This document shows, one piece after another, positions 6,521 through 14,934 of a stretch of DNA of 32,598 nt. Position 1 is the stretch's first letter. The number at the start of each line of letters is the position of its first letter. This stretch comes from JANOZM01 sp031429355 (GTDB taxonomy: Bacteria > Pseudomonadota > Gammaproteobacteria > Burkholderiales > Burkholderiaceae_E). A program made the translations under genes and the position numbers. The stretch lies in NCBI GenBank assembly GCA_031429355.1, contig JANOZM010000006.1, positions 1 through 32,598 of the forward strand, given 5' to 3'. Under the pieces are notes generated by a model that did not search any database, was not told the DNA's origin, and saw only the letters and a program-made list of their open reading frames with translations.

Positions 6521-7825
6521 CTATTTTGCAAAAGGGCCCCAAGCTGGTTCTCGAACTTCTGTGCTGCTACTGCTAATACGTAATTTGATTTTTCCATCGA
6601 TGCTAACAAAACGTAGTTCATCGCGCCCGCCGGTCCGGGCTGCATACATGATCCATCGACTATTGGGCGCAAAACTGGGCGACTCATCACGGCCAGTATC
6701 CGAAAGAATTTGATCGCTACCCTGAACTTCTTTGCCTAGCTCGCGCGTCGCAATACTGTAACGCGATTCGCGTCGCGTTACGTAGGCGAGCCGTCTACCA
6801 TCGGGACTAATGCGTGGAGAAACATTGTAATTACCATTAAAAGTAACGCGAGTAGCTTCCCCGCCTTGTACCGGTGCGCGATAAATTTGTGGGCTACCAC
6901 CGCGATCGGAAGTGAAGTACAAAGATTGACCGTCGGGTGTAAACACCGGCTCGGTATCGATTGAATTGCTTTGGGTGACACGGCGCAAACCATTGCCATC
7001 CACGCCAATGATATAAATTTGCGATCCGCCATCACGCGTTAAGGTGACTGCCAACGAATTGCCATCGGGTGCCCAAGCTGGTGCACTGTTGCTGCCCTTG
7101 AAATTGGCGACTGCTTTACGTTGTTGGTTGTAAATATTTTGCACATACACCACTGGTTTTTTGTTTTCAAACGAAACATAAGCCAAGCGAGTTCCGTCGG
7201 GTGACCACGAGGGTGACAATACGGGTTCTGCAGAATTTAAAGCCGATTGAATATTCTCGCCATCCCAATCGGAAACGTTTAAACGATAACGACCTGCTGT
7301 TTTACTAACGAAGGCGATACGCGTTGAAAAAATACCTTTTTGGCCCGTTAATTTTTCGTAGACGATGTCCGAAATACGATGGGCGCTAAAGCGCAAATCA
7401 CCTTCAGCGCTGACTAAAGATTGCGAGTCAAGGATGCTCGACTTTAGTGTGTCTCCCAAGCGAAAACGTACATCGAGTCGGCCGTTAGCCAAACGATTCA
7501 CCGAACCAATTAACAAGGCGTCGACGCTCTTATTGCGCCATGCGGTGTAATCAAGCGCATCGTTATCGCCAACGGAATTTAAACCATCGACCAACTTAAA
7601 ATTTCCAATACGCGCTAAATTGCGCTTGATTGTTTCAGTGACAGTCGCTGCTGCGCTGGCATCACCTGAAAAATTAGCTACAGCAATAGGAATTTGGGTT
7701 GAGCCAACACCCGTTACATCTACGCGCAATTGTGCCTTAGCGATTGATCCAACCGAACCGGCAACGATGGCCGTTGCTGTACAAAATTTTCTACGTGCTT
7801 GATTTGTATTCAAACTTGATTTCAA
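6521..7825 (-). CDS. tolB: Tol-Pal system beta-propeller protein TolB
   Basis: 434 residues from the start preferred here. The N-terminal region (RRKFCTATAIVAGSVGSIAKA) is a Sec-type signal peptide. An alpha/beta domain starts at QLRVDVTGVGSTQIPIAVANF, and a C-terminal six-bladed propeller is made of WD/PD-like repeats (SPSWSPDGTRLAYVSF, APAWAPDGNSLAVTL, EPVFTPDGQSLYFTSDRGG, SPRISPDGRRLAYVT). TolB binds Pal and the TolA C-terminus in the periplasm. The open frame extends to an ATG at 7876, but that ATG has no ribosome-binding site and directly follows TATAAT (7884-7879). The TTG at 7825 has AAGGA 8 nt upstream and gives a length close to E. coli TolB (430). The start choice is the uncertain part. 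Confidence 0.93.
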   Translation of the reverse strand: MKSSLNTNQARRKFCTATAIVAGSVGSIAKAQLRVDVTGVGSTQIPIAVANFSGDASAAATVTETIKRNLARIGNFKLVDGLNSVGDNDALDYTAWRNKSVDALLIGSVNRLANGRLDVRFRLGDTLKSSILDSQSLVSAEGDLRFSAHRISDIVYEKLTGQKGIFSTRIAFVSKTAGRYRLNVSDWDGENIQSALNSAEPVLSPSWSPDGTRLAYVSFENKKPVVYVQNIYNQQRKAVANFKGSNSAPAWAPDGNSLAVTLTRDGGSQIYIIGVDGNGLRRVTQSNSIDTEPVFTPDGQSLYFTSDRGGSPQIYRAPVQGGEATRVTFNGNYNVSPRISPDGRRLAYVTRRESRYSIATRELGKEVQGSDQILSDTGRDESPSFAPNSRWIMYAARTGGRDELRFVSIDGKIKLRISSSSTEVREPAWGPFAK

Positions 7826-7878
7826 ACGAAGGTTCCTTGTTTTTGCAGCTAGCTTAAACCTAATGTTACAGGTCATTT

Positions 7879-7884
7879 ATTATA
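7879..7884 (-). promoter_or_regulatory. Possible internal promoter before tolB (-10 element)
   Basis: A perfect TATAAT read on the minus strand lies in the tolA-tolB gap. No matching -35 hexamer is found at 16-19 bp. A start site would fall near 7872, inside the longest tolB frame, which agrees with the TTG start at 7825. An internal promoter ahead of tolB-pal-cpoB is known in E. coli; here it is only suggested. Confidence 0.3.
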
Positions 7885-7973
7885 GTCAAACCTGGTGCTT
7901 AGTCGGTCACTCTGGCTTCCCCTGACAGGGTTCATATTGATTGAGTGCAATGCGAATACTAAAATAGTGTTAT

Positions 7974-8804
7974 TTATTGCAGTGGTCGATGAGTTACATC
8001 CATGCGTGCCGGACAATTGCCCCCCGATGGTTTTGGAAATGGATCGGTTTTTCGAATTGCGCGTTCGGCGGCTTGATCCCAAGCACTTGCACGACTCGAT
8101 TTGGTTAAACGTACCGAACGAATACTGCAGTCTGGATTCAATTCCACAATAAAGCTGGCAATAGGGTTGCCGTCTACCTCACTGGCAGAGAACACGGTAT
8201 TGCGGCTAATGACGGCAATTAAGCGGCCAACATAATCGGCGTCAGTTACGCCGGTTTTTGCACCCTCGGTAGCGCCGGCTTGTGCCCCGGCTTGTTGTTG
8301 CAATTGTTTAATGCGCTCTTGCTGTTTGGCTTCGCGTTTTTCTGTTTCAAGCTTTTCAGTTTCTTTACGAATTTTTTCTTTTTCAACGGATTCTTTTTCG
8401 GCTTGTTTTTTATCTGCTTTGATTTTTTCTTGGCGATCTAATTCGATCTTCTCTTTTTCGCGCTCTTGCTTTTGTTTTTCGATTCTCTTTTTTTCAATGG
8501 CTAAATCGGGCGGCGCAAGCTCAACTGGTTTAGGCGATGCAATGGGTTTTTCAACTGGTTTTTCTATTGGTTTTTCAGCCTTTTGTTCAGGTTTTACCTC
8601 TGGCACTGGAGTCTCAATTGGCTTTGTAGTCGCCACACTTGGCGGAGTAAATACTTCAATTTGAACCGGTTGGGGCGTTTGCGTATTCCAACGAATACCA
8701 ATGAACAAAAACGCCGCCAATAAGCCATGAAATACCAGCGCAATGGTCAGCGCACGTAATCGGCCTTTCTTTGCTTTTTTGGCGAGTTGTTCACGCAGTG
8801 TCAT
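7974..8804 (-). CDS. tolA: Tol-Pal system protein TolA
   Basis: 276 residues with the three classic parts. A short basic cytoplasmic tail and one membrane anchor come first (LRALTIALVFHGLLAAFLFIG, about 16-37). A Pro-rich then highly charged Lys/Glu/Gln helical region spans the periplasm (about 60-170). The C-terminal domain starts near VTDADYVGRLIAVISRN and holds the TonB/TolA-like fold (SASEVDGNPIASFIVELN, SVRLTKSSRASAWDQAAERAI). TolA uses the proton-motive force through TolQ-TolR to contact Pal, TolB and CpoB. The helical region is shorter than in E. coli TolA (421 aa), as is usual in betaproteobacteria. It lies 60 nt after tolR and has no strong ribosome-binding site. Confidence 0.95.
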   Translation of the reverse strand: MTLREQLAKKAKKGRLRALTIALVFHGLLAAFLFIGIRWNTQTPQPVQIEVFTPPSVATTKPIETPVPEVKPEQKAEKPIEKPVEKPIASPKPVELAPPDLAIEKKRIEKQKQEREKEKIELDRQEKIKADKKQAEKESVEKEKIRKETEKLETEKREAKQQERIKQLQQQAGAQAGATEGAKTGVTDADYVGRLIAVISRNTVFSASEVDGNPIASFIVELNPDCSIRSVRLTKSSRASAWDQAAERAIRKTDPFPKPSGGNCPARMDVTHRPLQ

Positions 8805-8864
8805 GGGATGTGCGTAATGTCGTAAGGGCTGGTAGGCGAGTAACGCAAATGGACGTCGATTGAA

Positions 8865-9308
8865 TTAACGCTTAACCAATAGGCTTACTTTCGCAATGCC
8901 TTGGTCTTGCATTAATTTCACTAACGCCATCACTTTGTCGTAAGTCACCGAGCCATCGCCCGCAATGACTACTGGTAAATCACCGTAGCTAGCGCGCAGC
9001 CGTTGTACTTGGGCCGCTAAGTCGGACGACGCAACATTTTGCGAACTTGAACTTGCCGTTTTACCGCCCGCAACGTTTTGCGTTAGCAATTTTAATTTGC
9101 CGTCTTTGCCCAGCTGCACTTCAATGTAAGCCGCTGGGTTTGTATTGGCTTTGCCTGCACGTGGAACATCAACTACACCAGTAGGAACGAAAGCAGCCGT
9201 GGTCATAAAAATAACCAGCAATACCAACATGACATCGATATACGGAACGACATTAATTTCGCTCATTGCACGGCGACGGCGCGAGCTACGTAGCGTAGAG
9301 CTAGCCAT
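8865..9308 (-). CDS. tolR: Tol-Pal system protein TolR (ExbD/TolR family)
   Basis: 147 residues. A basic N-terminus (RSSRRRRAMSEINVVPYID) leads into a single membrane helix VMLVLLVIFMTTAAFVP. Asp25 at the start of the helix matches the proton-carrying Asp of TolR/ExbD. The periplasmic part contains a Ser/Asn-rich insertion (KTASSSSQNVASSDLAA), then the conserved end LPVVIAGDGSVTYDKVMALVKLMQDQG. TolR forms the ion-driven motor with TolQ. It starts 2 nt after the tolQ stop, so the two are translationally linked. A second in-frame Met at residue 15 could also start translation, but the ATG at 9308 keeps the arginine stretch seen in relatives. Confidence 0.95.
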   Translation of the reverse strand: MASSTLRSSRRRRAMSEINVVPYIDVMLVLLVIFMTTAAFVPTGVVDVPRAGKANTNPAAYIEVQLGKDGKLKLLTQNVAGGKTASSSSQNVASSDLAAQVQRLRASYGDLPVVIAGDGSVTYDKVMALVKLMQDQGIAKVSLLVKR

Positions 9309-9310
9309 AA

Positions 9311-9982
9311 TTATTTTGCGTGCCGTTGCAAAATGTTTAAGTACTCATCAACAAAAGTTTCGCAACGATTGGCTAGGCGATCAATATCGTGACTAAATCG
9401 GTTGTATGCAACAACCGCCGGAATGGCCGCAAACAGGCCTATGGCGGTGGCCACTAATGCTTCGGCAATGCCCGGAGCTACTGCCGCAAGCGTTGCTTGC
9501 TGCACATTGGCCAACCCGCGAAACGCATTCATGATGCCCCAGACTGTGCCGAACAAACCAATATAGGGACTAACGGAACCGACCGTTGCGAGAAACGATA
9601 ATCCATCTTCGAGTTCATCGACCTCACGTTGAAAGTTTGCTTTCATAGCGCGCCGTGCGCCATCCAACATGGCTTGCGAATCGCCGGGGCGTTGCTGACG
9701 CGATTTTTGAAACTCGCGCATCCCGCTTTCAAACATGCGCGCTAGGGGGCCTGCTTTAACTAAATTTTTACCGACTTTTTGGTACAGGCTGGCTAGTTCG
9801 CTACTTTGCCAAAATTCAGTTTCGAATTGCTTAATGCTGCCTTGCGCTTCGCGTAGCGCAAACCATTTGCGAATGATTAAAGTCCACGACAAAATAGACA
9901 TAAGCAATAGCCCGGCCATGACCAGTTGTACCAAAACACTGGCACCGGTAATTAGGGACAAAATCGAAAGTTCACTATGCAT
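9311..9982 (-). CDS. tolQ: Tol-Pal system protein TolQ (ExbB/TolQ/MotA family)
   Basis: 223 residues from the ATG at 9982. Three membrane helices are seen: about 10-35 (SLITGASVLVQLVMAGLLLM), about 120-150 (FLATVGSVSPYIGLFGTVWG) and about 160-185 (VAPGIAEALVATAIGLFAAI). The large cytoplasmic loop lies between the first two, as in TolQ. The conserved helix 2-3 core GLFGTVWGIMNAFRGL is intact. TolQ is the stator of the proton-driven motor that powers TolA. The open frame extends to 10039, but the start at MHSELSIL matches family length and lies inside the last codons of the rhomboid gene (8-nt overlap), a layout for coupled translation. Confidence 0.95.
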   Translation of the reverse strand: MHSELSILSLITGASVLVQLVMAGLLLMSILSWTLIIRKWFALREAQGSIKQFETEFWQSSELASLYQKVGKNLVKAGPLARMFESGMREFQKSRQQRPGDSQAMLDGARRAMKANFQREVDELEDGLSFLATVGSVSPYIGLFGTVWGIMNAFRGLANVQQATLAAVAPGIAEALVATAIGLFAAIPAVVAYNRFSHDIDRLANRCETFVDEYLNILQRHAK

Positions 9983-10661
9983 CGGGAATACCAAACCAAA
10001 AAAATATGAAGTTCCAAAGGCAATAAACAACAAAGACACAGAGTGTTGCGGTCACTACTAAACGAATATTGCCATGACGACGAAAAGCGATGCGATCGAA
10101 TCGCTCTGGTAAACCAACAGCGGCCAGAGCGCCTGCGAAAAACCCACCGATGTGTGCGGCGTTATCAATGCCAGCTTGACTAAAACCCATAAACAAATTG
10201 AACGCTACAAACACGCAGCCCATCGTGATTAGTGCTTTTGCGCTTTCTTCGCCCAACTGTTTACGTTTTGTTAGCGCACCGGCCATGATGGCACCTAACA
10301 GGCCAAAAATTGCGCCCGATGCGCCAATAGAAACACCGGCGCGTGCCGCAAAAAATACGCTAGCAATACTGCCTACAATGCCTGCAAAAAAGTAAATAAT
10401 TACAAAGCCACTTCGTCCGTAAAATCGTAACGTCAGTAGCCCCAATTGAACCAATGCCAGCATGTTCCACCCCAAGTGAGCCATGCCGCCATGTAAAAAA
10501 GTAGAGCTTAATAATCGCCAAGGTTGTTCGACGGTGGCGGGCAAATGATTACCCCCCCACTTCAGTAAGTCGGCCGAACTTGGGTTGACTGGGTCCACAC
10601 CGCTAACAATGTTAGCGAGCCAAAGCAAAACATTTAAGGCAAAGATAATCCAGACAATCAT
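9975..10661 (-). CDS. Rhomboid-family intramembrane serine protease
   Basis: 228 residues from the ATG at 10661, with about six or seven membrane spans. The catalytic dyad is visible: Ser115 in SIGASGAIFGLLGA (GxSG) and His170 in DNAAHIGGFFAG. The oxyanion-side motif HGGMAHLGWNM (about 57-67) carries the conserved His and Asn. Rhomboids cleave single-span substrates inside the membrane; substrates cannot be predicted. The frame also allows a TTG start at 10691, but neither start has a clear ribosome-binding site. It occupies the place upstream of tolQ where many proteobacteria have ybgC, and overlaps tolQ by 8 nt, so it is probably part of the tol operon in this lineage. Confidence 0.9.
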   Translation of the reverse strand: MIVWIIFALNVLLWLANIVSGVDPVNPSSADLLKWGGNHLPATVEQPWRLLSSTFLHGGMAHLGWNMLALVQLGLLTLRFYGRSGFVIIYFFAGIVGSIASVFFAARAGVSIGASGAIFGLLGAIMAGALTKRKQLGEESAKALITMGCVFVAFNLFMGFSQAGIDNAAHIGGFFAGALAAVGLPERFDRIAFRRHGNIRLVVTATLCVFVVYCLWNFIFFWFGIPDA

Positions 10662-10739
10662 TGTTTCAGATGTTACCAATCGTTTATTCAAGAGGGCTTA
10701 ATGTTTATTTAAAAAAATGATTTATTAAAACAAAGCGTT

Positions 10740-11831
10740 TCAGTTAGTGTCCGCAACACTGCTATTGTTTAAGTGCACGTTTAAGCTTGTTGGCGCGGTT
10801 AATCCAAAGTGTTTATACGTCGCCAATGTTGCAACACGTCCGCGCGGGGTGCGCTGCAAAAAACCTTGTTGAATTAAAAAAGGTTCTAGTACATCTTCGA
10901 TGGTTTCGCGTTCTTCACTAATCGCAGCGGCAAGGTTATCGACCCCAACCGGACCGCCATCAAATTTGTACAAAATCGCTTCTAGCAATTTTCGATCCAT
11001 TAGGTCAAACCCTAGGCTATCAACATCCAACATTTTTAAAGCTGCTTGTGCTGCTGTTTGATCAATCGAACCATTGCCTTTGACTTGCGCGTAATCTCTT
11101 ACGCGGCGCAGCAATCGATTGGCGATCCGCGGTGTGCCCCGTGAGCGGCGGGCAATTTCCTGGGCGCCGGCTTCGTCGATGGGCACGTTAAGTAAGGCGG
11201 CAGAGCGCGTCACAATCGAAGTTAAATCGCCGGTATTGTAAAACTCAAGTCGCGCAACAATGCCAAAGCGATCACGCAACGGGTTGGTCAACATGCCCGC
11301 GCGGGTTGTTGCGCCAATTAACGTAAACGGTTGTAAATCGAGTTTGATCGACCGGGCTGCTGGGCCTTCACCAATCATGATGTCAATCTGATAATCCTCA
11401 AGCGCGGGATATAAAATTTCCTCAACAATGGGGCTTAAACGATGGATCTCATCAATAAATAAGACATCGTTTTTTTCAAGGTTCGTCAGAATCGCTGCTA
11501 AATCACCCGGCCGCTCTAGTACCGGGCCCGATGTTTGCCTAACCTTTACACCCATTTCGTTGCCGACGATGTGCGCTAACGTAGTTTTGCCGAGGCCAGG
11601 AGGGCCAAACAATAATAAATGATCTAAGGGTTCAGACCGCCCTCTTGCAGCTGCGATAAATATCTCTAACTGCTCACGAATTTTTTCTTGGCCTACATAG
11701 TCCTTTAAGCGGGCAGGGCGAAGCGCGCGCTCGACTGCTTCTTCATTGCTTGAAGAAGTCTGCGCCGAGACAATACGATCCACAGTGGGGTTCGCAGCGT
11801 CACTTAAAAATGAATCGGGTTCAATACTCAT
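10740..11831 (-). CDS. ruvB: Holliday-junction branch-migration helicase RuvB
   Basis: 363-residue AAA+ ATPase. Walker A is GPPGLGKTT (76-84) and Walker B is LFIDEIH (Asp127, Glu128). The sensor region GATTRAGMLTNPLRDRFG includes the arginine-finger area, and a C-terminal winged helix ends at QQGFLQRTPRGRVAT. Hexameric RuvB pumps DNA through a RuvA-bound four-way junction. It follows ruvA by 24 nt in the order ruvC-ruvA-ruvB. The first 30 residues (up to VSAQTSSSNEEAVERALRP) are a little longer than in E. coli. Roughly 20 extra residues at the C-terminus are low in conservation. Confidence 0.97.
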   Translation of the reverse strand: MSIEPDSFLSDAANPTVDRIVSAQTSSSNEEAVERALRPARLKDYVGQEKIREQLEIFIAAARGRSEPLDHLLLFGPPGLGKTTLAHIVGNEMGVKVRQTSGPVLERPGDLAAILTNLEKNDVLFIDEIHRLSPIVEEILYPALEDYQIDIMIGEGPAARSIKLDLQPFTLIGATTRAGMLTNPLRDRFGIVARLEFYNTGDLTSIVTRSAALLNVPIDEAGAQEIARRSRGTPRIANRLLRRVRDYAQVKGNGSIDQTAAQAALKMLDVDSLGFDLMDRKLLEAILYKFDGGPVGVDNLAAAISEERETIEDVLEPFLIQQGFLQRTPRGRVATLATYKHFGLTAPTSLNVHLNNSSVADTN

Positions 11832-11855
11832 TGCTTGCTATTCATTTCTGGCTAT

Positions 11856-12440
11856 TTATTTATTGCCGCTGAGGTGTTGCAGCGCCTGCTTAATACCGGC
11901 CGAAACTGCTAATCCTTGGGGCAGCTGTTTTACAGCTAAAGCCGCTTCTTTTTCGGAATAACCCAACGCTAATAGGGCGTTTAAAATATCCAGCTGACTA
12001 TCCGCGACCGCTACACCACCAGAGCCGCTGCCAATCGCGTTGGCTAATTTTCCTTTAAGTTCTAACATTAAACGCTCGGCAGTTTTTTTACCGATGCCCG
12101 GAACTTTAGTTAAACGCCCTGGTTCTTGCAACACAACCGATTGGGCTAATTCGTTTACTGACATGCCCGACAAAACAGCCAAGGCGGTACGGGGGCCGAC
12201 GCCCGATATCTTTACTAACTGGCGAAACGCGTCGCGCTCGGTCTCGGTTAAAAAGCCATACAGCAATTGAGCATCCTCGCGCACGACAAAGTGCGTAAGT
12301 AAGGCTGTGCGTTCGCCCAAAGCTGGTAAGTCGTAAAAGGTGCTCATAGGGACTTCGACCAAATAGCCCAAGCCCCCTACATCCACTAAAATTTGAGGTG
12401 GGTTCTTTTCTAAAAGAATGCCCGAAATTCTGCCAATCAT
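11856..12440 (-). CDS. ruvA: Holliday-junction binding protein RuvA
   Basis: 194 residues, the usual family length. Domain I is an OB fold (MIGRISGILLEKNPPQILVD). Domain II carries two helix-hairpin-helix motifs (FRQLVKISGVGPRTALAVLS and LTKVPGIGKKTAERLMLELK). Domain III (LDILNALLALGYSEKEAALAV) contacts RuvB. RuvA tetramers hold the four-way junction open and recruit RuvB. It sits between ruvC (62 nt upstream) and ruvB (24 nt downstream). Confidence 0.97.
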   Translation of the reverse strand: MIGRISGILLEKNPPQILVDVGGLGYLVEVPMSTFYDLPALGERTALLTHFVVREDAQLLYGFLTETERDAFRQLVKISGVGPRTALAVLSGMSVNELAQSVVLQEPGRLTKVPGIGKKTAERLMLELKGKLANAIGSGSGGVAVADSQLDILNALLALGYSEKEAALAVKQLPQGLAVSAGIKQALQHLSGNK

Positions 12441-12502
12441 TGTCTTTACAGTACATCTGCGCTTGTTGGGCGGATGACTAAGTTCTGTTTATTTTGAAGA
12501 AA

Positions 12503-13081
12503 CTAACCAGCGACCAGTCTACCGCGTTTTACGCGCAAGCCCTTTTGGGCTAAGGCTGGTGCTAAGCCAGTGGCACCAGTCATCATGGTTTGTGCTTGAG
12601 CGGCACACATTGCGCACCCCAAGGCATCAGCCGCGTCTTTAGATGGCTCGCCAGGTAACTTTAGTAATTGTTTAACCATCATTTGCATTTGCTCTTTGGT
12701 CGCTCGACCGTAGCCAACGATTGATTGCTTAATTTGCAAGGCCGTAAACTCTTGTACCGATAGCCCTTTGTGAACTAGTGCGGTGATGGCTGCACCCCGC
12801 GCTTGGCCCAGTAAAAGAGTGGATGCCGGATTGACATTAACGAATACTTTTTCGATGGCGGATTCGGTAGGTTGATAGCGTTCGATGACTTCTACAAGGC
12901 TGGCAAAAATAACCCCTAAACGGCTGGCTAAATCGCCCTGCGGAATACGAATGACACCGCTGGCAATGTAATGGGATTGTTTGCCCCGTTGCTCGATAAT
13001 GCCGTAACCAGTAACGCGTAAACCCGGATCGATACCAATAATTCTAGTCGTGGCTGCAGGTTTAGTAATTACAGATGTCAT
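12503..13081 (-). CDS. ruvC: Crossover-junction endodeoxyribonuclease RuvC
   Basis: 192 residues with an RNase H-like fold. The four acidic metal ligands are visible: Asp18 (IIGIDPGLRVTGYG), Glu76 (ESAIEKVFVN), and Asp148 and Asp151 (SKDAADALGCAMCAA). RuvC resolves Holliday junctions by paired nicks after RuvAB branch migration. The C-terminus is about 20 residues longer than in E. coli RuvC and ends with a basic tail (KGLRVKRGRLVAG). It follows purH by 12 nt, so the ruv genes may be transcribed with dusB-fis-purH. Confidence 0.96.
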   Translation of the reverse strand: MTSVITKPAATTRIIGIDPGLRVTGYGIIEQRGKQSHYIASGVIRIPQGDLASRLGVIFASLVEVIERYQPTESAIEKVFVNVNPASTLLLGQARGAAITALVHKGLSVQEFTALQIKQSIVGYGRATKEQMQMMVKQLLKLPGEPSKDAADALGCAMCAAQAQTMMTGATGLAPALAQKGLRVKRGRLVAG

Positions 13082-13093
13082 TAATCGCTAAAG

Positions 13094-14695
13094 TTAATGG
13101 CGAAAATGGCGAACGCCAGTTGTTACCATCACTATGCCGCGTTCATCCGCAGCGGCAATCACTTCGTCATCCCGAATTGAACCGCCCGGTTGAATAATGC
13201 AGTTGGCACCTGCATCGACAACAACATCGAGTCCGTCGCGAAATGGGAAAAATGCATCTGAGGCCACCGCGGTTCCGGCTAACGACAAATTGGCATGCCC
13301 GGCTTTAATGGCTGCAATTCTTGCTGAGTCTAAGCGGCTCATTTGACCTGCACCGACACCCATTGTCATGCCGTCTTTACAAAAAACGATGGCATTAGAT
13401 TTCACATATTTTGCAACAGTCCAAGCAAATAGTAAATCTTGTAATTGTTGGGGTGAGGGCTGCAATTTAGTCACTACTTTTAAATCGCTAACCGCTAGTT
13501 CGTGGTTGTCAGCGCTTTGAATCAATAAGCCCGATCCCACCCGCTTAATGTCCTGTGCGTTGCGGCCACGATCCCAAGGATTCTCGCTGCTGCTGTCAAT
13601 ACCGGCCAACGAAATAATAATCAGCCGAGCATTCGGCTTGGATTTGAAAACCGCCAGTGCTGCGTCGGAACAGGCCGGTGCAATCACGACTTCAACAAAC
13701 TGCTTAGAAACCGCTTGTGCCGTAGCTTCATCAATTGGGTGGTTAAACGCAATAATGCTCCCAAACGCCGAGGTAGGATCGGTTGAAAACGCTTTTTGGT
13801 AGGCTGCTAAGGTTGTGTCACCAAGCGCAACGCCACACGGGTTTGCGTGTTTAACAATGACACACGCGCAGTCGCTAAACGAACGAACGCATTCCCATGC
13901 CGCATCGGCATCGGCAAGGTTGTTATAACTAAGCTCTTTGCCTTGCAACTGTTGATAGGTCGCAAGAGAGCCAGGTGCTGGATATAAATCGCGATAAAAC
14001 GCAGCTTTTTGATGGGGGTTCTCGCCGTAGCGCAAATCTTGTACTTTTACAAAATTGCTATTAGCTTGTTCCGAAAAGTCGACCTTAGAATTCTCTAAGT
14101 CAATTGATGACAGATGATTACTAATGGCTGCATCGTATTGCGCAATGCGGTTATAGGCGGCCACGGCCAGTCCAAACAGCGTTTTGTCACTAAGGGTTTG
14201 CGTACTTTTCAGTTCGCTTACCACAGCTGCATATTGTGCGTTATCGGTCAAGACCGCGACCCCGCGCCAATTTTTTGCGCCTGAACGCACCATTGCCGGG
14301 CCACCGATGTCGATATTTTCAATCGCATCTTCTAGTGTGCAACCCGGCTTTGCAACCGTTTGTTCAAAGGGATACAAATTGACGACCAACAAATCGATCG
14401 TTTGAATATTATGTAGACCCAAAGTGCTCATGTGTTCGGGCACTTCACGCCGCGCCAACAAACCGCCGTGCACAATCGGGTGGAGGGTTTTTACCCGCCC
14501 ATCAAGCATTTCTGGAAACCCAGTGTGTTCACTAATTTCGGTAATACTTAATCCCGCATCGCGTAACAACTTGGCGGTTCCGCCGGTTGAAATTATTTCA
14601 ACGCCGAGGCTTTGAAAACTCTGTGCCAACTCGAGAACACCGGTTTTATCCGAGACGCTAATTAGCGCACGTTGCGCGCGATAGGGAGTGGCCAT
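13094..14695 (-). CDS. purH: Bifunctional AICAR transformylase / IMP cyclohydrolase PurH
   Basis: 533 residues. The N-terminal MGS-like IMP cyclohydrolase domain (about 1-200) begins RALISVSDKTGVLELAQSF and contains STGGTAKLLRDAG. The C-terminal AICAR transformylase domain contains the catalytic KHANPCG motif and a closing FRDGLDVVVDAGANCIIQPG. The enzyme performs the last two steps of de novo IMP synthesis. It begins 2 nt after fis. There is no PurR-box-like operator or riboswitch upstream, since fis abuts it; expression should follow dusB-fis. Confidence 0.97.
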   Translation of the reverse strand: MATPYRAQRALISVSDKTGVLELAQSFQSLGVEIISTGGTAKLLRDAGLSITEISEHTGFPEMLDGRVKTLHPIVHGGLLARREVPEHMSTLGLHNIQTIDLLVVNLYPFEQTVAKPGCTLEDAIENIDIGGPAMVRSGAKNWRGVAVLTDNAQYAAVVSELKSTQTLSDKTLFGLAVAAYNRIAQYDAAISNHLSSIDLENSKVDFSEQANSNFVKVQDLRYGENPHQKAAFYRDLYPAPGSLATYQQLQGKELSYNNLADADAAWECVRSFSDCACVIVKHANPCGVALGDTTLAAYQKAFSTDPTSAFGSIIAFNHPIDEATAQAVSKQFVEVVIAPACSDAALAVFKSKPNARLIIISLAGIDSSSENPWDRGRNAQDIKRVGSGLLIQSADNHELAVSDLKVVTKLQPSPQQLQDLLFAWTVAKYVKSNAIVFCKDGMTMGVGAGQMSRLDSARIAAIKAGHANLSLAGTAVASDAFFPFRDGLDVVVDAGANCIIQPGGSIRDDEVIAAADERGIVMVTTGVRHFRH

Positions 14696-14697
14696 CT

Positions 14698-14934
14698 TTA
14701 AAGTAAGCCGTGGCTAGTTAGTTTTTTGCGCAAGGTATTACGATTAATGCCTAACATTTCGCTGGCGCGGCACTGATTACCGTCGGCACGGCGCATCACT
14801 ATTTCTAACATGGGGCGCTCTACGGCGGTAATTACCATGTCGTAAACCGCACTTGGGGATTCGCCCTCTAAGTCGGTGAAGTAACGCTCGAGGTTAAGGC
14901 TAACTGCTTCGTTTAATGGGGTTAAGGTGTTCAT
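14698..14934 (-). CDS. fis: Fis-family nucleoid/DNA-binding regulator
   Basis: 78 residues. The N-terminal part (AVSLNLERYFTDLEGESPSAVYDMVI) is the dimerising region. The C-terminal helix-turn-helix is GNQCRASEMLGINRNTLRKKL, nearly identical to E. coli Fis in its last turn. The ATG at 14934 overlaps the dusB stop as ATGA, so translation is coupled. The frame extends to a TTG at 14949, which is unlikely. dusB-fis is the same pair as in E. coli. In betaproteobacteria this protein is often followed by purH, as here. It probably controls rRNA and growth-phase genes, but no targets can be assigned from the window. Confidence 0.95.
   Translation of the reverse strand: MNTLTPLNEAVSLNLERYFTDLEGESPSAVYDMVITAVERPMLEIVMRRADGNQCRASEMLGINRNTLRKKLTSHGLL

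Noticed and set aside
6478..6690. Long N-terminal extension of Pal
   Set aside because: It overlaps tolB and would place the lipoprotein signal in the middle of the protein.
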